DNA from: Falsihalocynthiibacter sp042445055
Lineage (GTDB): Bacteria > Pseudomonadota > Alphaproteobacteria > Rhodobacterales > Rhodobacteraceae
Length of the DNA stretch: 64,000 bases
Direction of reading: 5' to 3'
Assembly: GCF_042445055.1 (NCBI RefSeq)
Contig: NZ_CP170339.1
Coordinates: 682,001-746,000 of the forward strand
In this document: one piece after another, positions 59,613 through 64,000 of the stretch
Position numbering within the stretch: the first letter of the stretch is position 1
Layout of the letters: every line of letters begins with the position of its first letter
Program-made: the position numbers and the translations under genes
Notes under the pieces: model-generated
Databases searched by the model: none
What the model was told of the DNA's origin: nothing
What the model saw: only the letters and a program-made list of their open reading frames with translations

Positions 59613-61040
59613 TTACTCCGCAGCCATTTTTGTTGGTTCGAATAGGGTTGGCGGCAAATCATAGCCCCACATACGGAAGCGCTCGGAATAGTGACTACGC
59701 ACGCCAGTCGCTGTGAAATGGCCAATGATTTTGTTATCCGGCGTCAAACCAACGCGTTGATAACGGAAGATTTCTTGCATGGAGATAACATCGCCCTCCA
59801 TACCTGTGATTTCGGTGATTGAGGTCATACGGCGCGAACCATCCTGAAGGCGGCTTGCCTGTACGATCAGGTTCACAGCGGATGAGATTTGCGAGCGTAC
59901 CGCCTTTAGCGGCATTTCGATCCCGGCCATCGCGATCATATTCTCAAGTCTGCTTACGCCGTCACGCGCAGAGTTGGCGTGGATTGTAGTCATCGAACCG
60001 TCGTGGCCCGTGTTCATCGCCTGAAGCATATCGATCACCTCAGCGCCGCGAGTTTCACCCACGATTATGCGGTCGGGACGCATACGAAGTGCGTTTTTCA
60101 AACAGTCGCGCGGAGAAACTTCGCCTTTGCCCTCGACGTTGGGAGGGCGGCTTTCCATCCGGCCTACGTGTGTCTGTTGGAGTTGAAGTTCGGCCGTATC
60201 CTCGATGGTTAGGATGCGTTCGGCGTTATCAATAAAGGAGGAGAGGGCGTTCAGCGTGGTTGTCTTACCAGAGCCAGTACCGCCAGAAACGATGATATTC
60301 AGACGCGTAGCAACGGCCGCCTGCAGGTACGCCGCCATCTCTTCGGTGAAGGCACCGAAATTTACCAGATCGTCGATGCCAAGTTTGTCTTTCTTAAACT
60401 TACGAATCGAAACCAAGCTACCGTCAACGGCAACGGGCGGAACCATGGCGTTGAAACGCGAACCGTCCTGAAGACGCGCATCGACGTAAGGGTTACTTTC
60501 ATCAACACGACGACCAACGGCCGAAACGATCTTGTCGATAATCCGAAGCAGGTGCTTCTCGTCCTTGAAAGTAATTGGCGTAAGCTCAAGTTTACCTGCA
60601 CGCTCAACGAAAATCTGTTGCGGTCCATTAACCAGAATATCGTTGACCGTTTCGTCCTTAAGAAGCGGTTCGAGCGGGCCAAGGCCAGTTACCTCGTCGA
60701 ACAACTCGGCATTCAACGCTGTGCGCTCATCGCGGTTAAGAACGACGGCCATTTCTTCGAGCGATTCACTCGCGATTGCCACGATTTCGGCGCGGAGGTC
60801 CTTTTCACTCGCGTTCTCAAGAGCCGCGAGGTTGAGGTTGTCGAGAAGGCGGCTGTGAAGCTCTACCTTGATCTCGCTAAGCCTGGATTTACGCTTTGCT
60901 TCCTTGTCCAGCGGAATGGGCGCCGCCGCGGCAGAGGCCTTGCGAAGGCTCTGTGCTTTTGGGGCCGCCTTAGGGGCCGGTGCCACATCAGGTGTCGGCT
61001 GTGCTTTACCGGTTTCTTTTTTGCTGTAACGAGAAAACAT
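59613..61040 (-). CDS. cpaF: Tad pilus ATPase CpaF/TadA
   Basis: The 475-residue cytosolic secretion ATPase of the GspE/VirB11 superfamily powers Flp pilin assembly. A Pro/Ala/Lys-rich N-terminus (10-50) is followed by the N-domain (NDILVNGPQQIFVERAGKL). Walker A is VSGGTGSGKTT (251-261), with the Walker B and His-box region (LRMRPDRIIVGETRGAE, HDGSMTTIHANSARD). The gene is complete. It is transcribed after cpaE with 8 bases between. Confidence 0.96.
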   Translation of the reverse strand: MFSRYSKKETGKAQPTPDVAPAPKAAPKAQSLRKASAAAAPIPLDKEAKRKSRLSEIKVELHSRLLDNLNLAALENASEKDLRAEIVAIASESLEEMAVVLNRDERTALNAELFDEVTGLGPLEPLLKDETVNDILVNGPQQIFVERAGKLELTPITFKDEKHLLRIIDKIVSAVGRRVDESNPYVDARLQDGSRFNAMVPPVAVDGSLVSIRKFKKDKLGIDDLVNFGAFTEEMAAYLQAAVATRLNIIVSGGTGSGKTTTLNALSSFIDNAERILTIEDTAELQLQQTHVGRMESRPPNVEGKGEVSPRDCLKNALRMRPDRIIVGETRGAEVIDMLQAMNTGHDGSMTTIHANSARDGVSRLENMIAMAGIEMPLKAVRSQISSAVNLIVQASRLQDGSRRMTSITEITGMEGDVISMQEIFRYQRVGLTPDNKIIGHFTATGVRSHYSERFRMWGYDLPPTLFEPTKMAAE

Positions 61041-61048
61041 ATGTGCTC

Positions 61049-62305
61049 CTACGAACCTGTGCTCTCGGCCAGATTATGCTTGTGAAGTGACATGGCCAGT
61101 TTGTGAATTTCCTTGCGCAACGGAGATTTCGGCGCGTGCTCACCCAGTGGTTGGCCGTGATCATTCGCCTGAACGATCTGCTTGCCGCCATCGGGCAGCT
61201 GGACTTCGATGTTGATATCGAGGCTCTCGGCCATGCGCTTAACGCGCGTTTTTCCAGCAATATCGGTGAACTTCGGTCCACGATTCAGGACAAAGCGCAT
61301 CTTCTCATAAGGGAGCTGTTCAGCCTTGAGCGCGCGCACCATACGAAGCGCATTTTGCGCCGAACGCATGTCCAACTCGACCATGCTGAAATACACGTGC
61401 GCCTGATTCAGAACCGCCTCTGTCCACGCCACAAGCGTCGAAGGCATGTCGATCACGACATAATCAAAGTTGGTGCGCGCGGTTTCGATGATCTTGTCGA
61501 TATCCTCAGGAGAAACCAGATCGAGCGGCAAGATTTCAGCCGGAGCCGTAAGCACGTGTAACTTGTCGTTATAGGTCAAGAGCGAGTGCATGAAGCTGTC
61601 GCTGTCCATAGAATCTGTATCGGTCAGCATCTCGTAGACTGCATCGCGGCGCGGCAAGTCGAGGAATGTCGAGGCGGACCCAAACTGTAGATCAAGATCG
61701 AGAAGGCAAACGCGCGGCGGGTTCTTCTTCTCGACTGTAGCCAATTCCCAGGCGAGGTTTACCGCAAAAGTTGTGGCACCCGTGCCGCCAGCAAGGCCGT
61801 GCACAGGAAGAACAACGCCGCTGTGATCGTTCGTTGCCTTGAGAACAGTTTGCGTTTCTTCGATGGTCGGCGTATCGGCGACCGCATTGAGTTCGGCTTT
61901 CTTGCGAAGGCGCTCAACCGCTTCGTGAAGCTCGTTTTCAGGAAGAGGGTAGGGGATGAAATCATCCGCCCCAAGCCGCAGCAATTTATGCAGTGCAACG
62001 GGGCTTACGTCATCGGCAATCAGGATTACTTTGATCTGCGCAGACTTCGCAGCAGTAATCAGATTGGAGATTAGAGATAGATCTTGCTCGTCCTGCGAAT
62101 CAACTGCGATGGCAACGAATTCAAGACCTTGAGCTTCTTCTTGGTCGAGGAACGTAAGGGCGTCGTTGAATCCTAGATCGCCCCAACTCTCTCCAAGTTC
62201 GGCTTCCATGTCCTCGATCAACAGATCGAAATTCTGCACATCGCGAGAAATCGTACATGCCACAATTGGCGCCGGTTCTGGCTGCAACATTGCGCTACTG
62301 GTCAT
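61049..62305 (-). CDS. cpaE: Tad pilus localisation protein CpaE/TadZ
   Basis: The 418-residue protein has an N-terminal receiver-like domain (about 10-130) and a ParA/MinD-type domain that localises the Tad machine. The P-loop reads GLAGGTGATT, where the invariant MinD lysine (GKT) is replaced by alanine, the atypical Walker A of TadZ. The other motifs (LLDLDLQFGSASTFLDL, VIDMPSTL) are present. The ATG at 62305 with GAGG before it is preferred over a GTG three codons upstream. The 200 bases before it hold no gene, only a short palindrome CGGTTCAACCG (62348-62358). Confidence 0.9.
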   Translation of the reverse strand: MTSSAMLQPEPAPIVACTISRDVQNFDLLIEDMEAELGESWGDLGFNDALTFLDQEEAQGLEFVAIAVDSQDEQDLSLISNLITAAKSAQIKVILIADDVSPVALHKLLRLGADDFIPYPLPENELHEAVERLRKKAELNAVADTPTIEETQTVLKATNDHSGVVLPVHGLAGGTGATTFAVNLAWELATVEKKNPPRVCLLDLDLQFGSASTFLDLPRRDAVYEMLTDTDSMDSDSFMHSLLTYNDKLHVLTAPAEILPLDLVSPEDIDKIIETARTNFDYVVIDMPSTLVAWTEAVLNQAHVYFSMVELDMRSAQNALRMVRALKAEQLPYEKMRFVLNRGPKFTDIAGKTRVKRMAESLDINIEVQLPDGGKQIVQANDHGQPLGEHAPKSPLRKEIHKLAMSLHKHNLAESTGS

Positions 62306-62510
62306 TTGCCTCACGTCCTTCTGCTAGAGGACGAAAACGGAATGCGGCGGTTCAACCGTATCGTCAGGTTGATCTCGCCCCGTTGTCGCCCGTGCGCGCT
62401 GTCGTTTCCGATTCGCACGCACTGCTCCCATCACTTGATCTGAAAATGGCAGCTAAATTTGGCAACATTGGGGCTAAATAAACGTAATTGTACGGTATCT
62501 CGCGACAGAT

Positions 62511-63155
62511 CTACTCGGTTACGCTCGAATCAAAGCCCGTCAGCTCGGTGGCCGGAACCGCACTCGCAACGTAGTCGCGGAATACGACCTGAGCGTATTT
62601 GCCATTCATCACAGTCGGATGATTTTGAACAAATCCGTTAACCTCGGTTACCGTACGGCGATTCCTGCGCTCTGGTCCAGATGTTGCGATGATTGGTTGC
62701 GTCTTACCATACGAGACAACGGCATCCAGACGGCTGCGGCTGATGCCTTGGCTCACGAGATAGTTGACCGCTGCTTGTGCACGGCGAAGCCCGAGAGACT
62801 TGTTGTAGCTCTGAGAGCCAACAAGATCAGTGTGCCCATAAACGCGGAACGTCATCTCAGGGAACTGCTTGATCCAACGCGCCTGCGCCTGCAACGCAGC
62901 GCGTGCATTAGCATCAAGCGTGGAAGAGTTGAACGCAAAGTTGATCGTCGATGGTGTCTCTTCTGCGAAACGACGCGCTAGATCAACTGCGTATGATCTC
63001 TCTCCGGATTGGATTAGTACATTGTTCATTGTTGGGTTGCCGAAGGCGCCCTCGTCAACTTCCGATCCAGCTTCTAGGTCACATGCGGCGATGGTAACTA
63101 GGCTCAGGAGCGCAACCGATTTCGAGAAAAATGTTTGGGAAACAAATCGTTGCAT
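62511..63155 (-). CDS. OmpA-family lipoprotein in the cpaD position of the Tad locus
   Basis: The 214-residue precursor has lipobox TIAAC (Cys25). The OmpA-like domain (about 70-180) has NFAFNSSTLD, VYGHTDLVGSQSYNKSLGLRRAQA and RRNRRTVTEV. A C-terminal tail follows. In many Tad loci a CpaD/RcpB protein follows the secretin; here an OmpA-type, peptidoglycan-binding lipoprotein takes that place, 5 bases after cpaC. It probably anchors or stabilises the secretin. Confidence 0.85.
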   Translation of the reverse strand: MQRFVSQTFFSKSVALLSLVTIAACDLEAGSEVDEGAFGNPTMNNVLIQSGERSYAVDLARRFAEETPSTINFAFNSSTLDANARAALQAQARWIKQFPEMTFRVYGHTDLVGSQSYNKSLGLRRAQAAVNYLVSQGISRSRLDAVVSYGKTQPIIATSGPERRNRRTVTEVNGFVQNHPTVMNGKYAQVVFRDYVASAVPATELTGFDSSVTE

Positions 63156-63160
63156 TGTCT

Positions 63161-64000
63161 TTACTCCATCACATAGCCGTAGGAACCGCCAAATTCTTGT
63201 TTGGCAACTTCTCCGGCAACGCCGTTGGGGGATCTTGTTCCGGCAACTTTGCCGAAGAGGAAGAGTTCGCTCTCGGATGGAATACGAACACGGTCAGTTG
63301 GAAGCGCAAGGGCCTCGCCACGTGTCGGTGTCACAAGATGCGGTGTGATGATGATCACGAGTTCGCTTTGATCGCGCTGGAACTCTGCGCTACGGAAGAG
63401 CGATCCCAGCACGGGGATGTCACCAAGCCAAGGAACCTGCGAGTTGAGGTCTTGGAAGTCATCAAGAAGCAAGCCGGCAATCGCAAAACTCTCGCCGTCG
63501 CGCATTTCAACGGTTGTCGAAGTCTCGCGGCGCTTGAACGCGCTGATTTGGAAGCCTTCAACGTCGATACCGTTTGATGCATCCAAGCTCGAAACAGCGG
63601 CATCCAACGTAAGGTTAATGATGTCATTGTCGACGACGCGCGGGATGAAGTTCAGCTCAATACCGAATGGTTTATATTCAACAGTCGTTGCCGAGCCGCC
63701 ATTCGACGCATCACGCGCAATTGGAACAGGGTATTCGCCGCCAGCGAGGAACTTCGCCTCTTGGCCAGAAATGGCTGTGAGGTTCGGTTCCGCGAGAGTA
63801 CGAACAACACCTTTGCTTTCAAGGGCTTCGAGCATAACCGCAACCTGTGTTGCGCCTGCGTTAAAGCCAAAGAGCATCGCGCCAACGCGATCGTTTGTGG
63901 ACGCAGTAGAGCCGTTGTTGAGCGCATTATTGAGTACCGCACTGTTCGCGAACTGGCCGGAACCCGAGGTTGTGCCAACGCTGCCGTTTGCGAGGGCGCC
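63161..64000 (-). CDS. cpaC: Type II/IV secretion system secretin CpaC/RcpA, C-terminal part
   Basis: This is the last 279 residues or so of the outer-membrane secretin of the Tad pilus; the frame stays open to the window end. The secretin core is seen as VRTLAEPNLTAISGQEAKFLAGGEYPVP, then FGIELNFIPRVVDNDIINL, GESFAIAGLL, VPWLGDIPVLGSLFRS and the closing SELVIIITPHLV. The first residues in the window form a Ser/Asn/Gly-rich linker. N-domains and signal peptide lie outside. The first gene of the minus-strand run visible here. Confidence 0.93.
   Translation of the reverse strand, partial: GALANGSVGTTSGSGQFANSAVLNNALNNGSTASTNDRVGAMLFGFNAGATQVAVMLEALESKGVVRTLAEPNLTAISGQEAKFLAGGEYPVPIARDASNGGSATTVEYKPFGIELNFIPRVVDNDIINLTLDAAVSSLDASNGIDVEGFQISAFKRRETSTTVEMRDGESFAIAGLLLDDFQDLNSQVPWLGDIPVLGSLFRSAEFQRDQSELVIIITPHLVTPTRGEALALPTDRVRIPSESELFLFGKVAGTRSPNGVAGEVAKQEFGGSYGYVME

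Noticed and set aside
1..64000. CRISPR arrays, insertion sequences, tRNA or rRNA genes, genomic island
   Set aside because: No regular spaced repeats, transposase genes, cloverleaf sequences or marked base-composition breaks were seen; gene order is that of core genome throughout.

Overview
The window is a 64 kb piece of chromosome from an alphaproteobacterium of the order Rhodobacterales, most likely the Roseobacter group. The genus cannot be fixed from the sequence. The placement rests on a SAM/SAH riboswitch in front of metK (a class known from Rhodobacterales), an Irr-type Fur regulator beside fabA, a CDP-alcohol-type phosphatidylcholine synthase, DUF1127 and DUF484 proteins, the ruvCAB/ybgC/tol-pal/tilS/ftsH order, and a Tad pilus locus. 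GC content is moderate by eye. Nearly all of it is dense, conserved core genome. No insertion sequence, prophage, CRISPR array, tRNA or rRNA gene is visible, and no intergenic stretch exceeds about 300 bases.

Layout. 1-5000: the 5' part of a HAD-family dehalogenase, an FKBP-type isomerase, the unsaturated fatty-acid cluster fabA-fabB-fabI (minus strand), divergent irr, and a glycosyltransferase-like protein. 5-12.8 kb: miaB, then a pair of small envelope proteins (OmpA-type plus lipoprotein) sharing a Cys-containing motif, then the overlapping run phoH-ybeY-corC-lnt, then metK behind its riboswitch. 12.8-20.5 kb: trmB, cmk, rpsA, ihfB, lapA, trpF, trpB, with pth and truA opposite. 20.6-32.7 kb: ycjX-ycjF, a group III truncated haemoglobin, ileS, ogt, pcs, xerC, DUF484, a small transaldolase and priA. 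32.7-36.4 kb: an MFS transporter, msrA, prmA, a small membrane protein and a DUF1127 protein.

36.6-48.4 kb holds genome-maintenance and envelope genes in one direction: ruvC-ruvA-ruvB behind a LexA-like box, a conserved unknown, ybgC-tolQ-tolR-tolA-tolB-pal-cpoB, tilS and ftsH. 48.4-52.5 kb is a one-carbon folate group: fhs, a stand-alone chorismate mutase, and folD, with a crotonase convergent to it. 52.6-64 kb is the 3' half of a Tad/Flp pilus locus on the minus strand: secretin cpaC (cut by the window end), an OmpA-type lipoprotein where cpaD usually sits, cpaE, cpaF, tadB, tadC, two TPR lipoproteins and prepilin peptidase cpaA. An uncharacterised polytopic membrane protein and an AAA ATPase follow.

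I found no clearly new biological system. The best leads are the AAA ATPase/membrane protein pair beside the Tad genes, the Cys-motif envelope pair at 6569-7444, the chorismate mutase inside a folate operon, and several perfect inverted repeats in promoter regions (irr, tolQ, fhs). Four convergent gene pairs also overlap through a CTAG/CTAA tetranucleotide that supplies both stop codons. Start codons were re-chosen for many genes from ribosome-binding sites; several are TTG.
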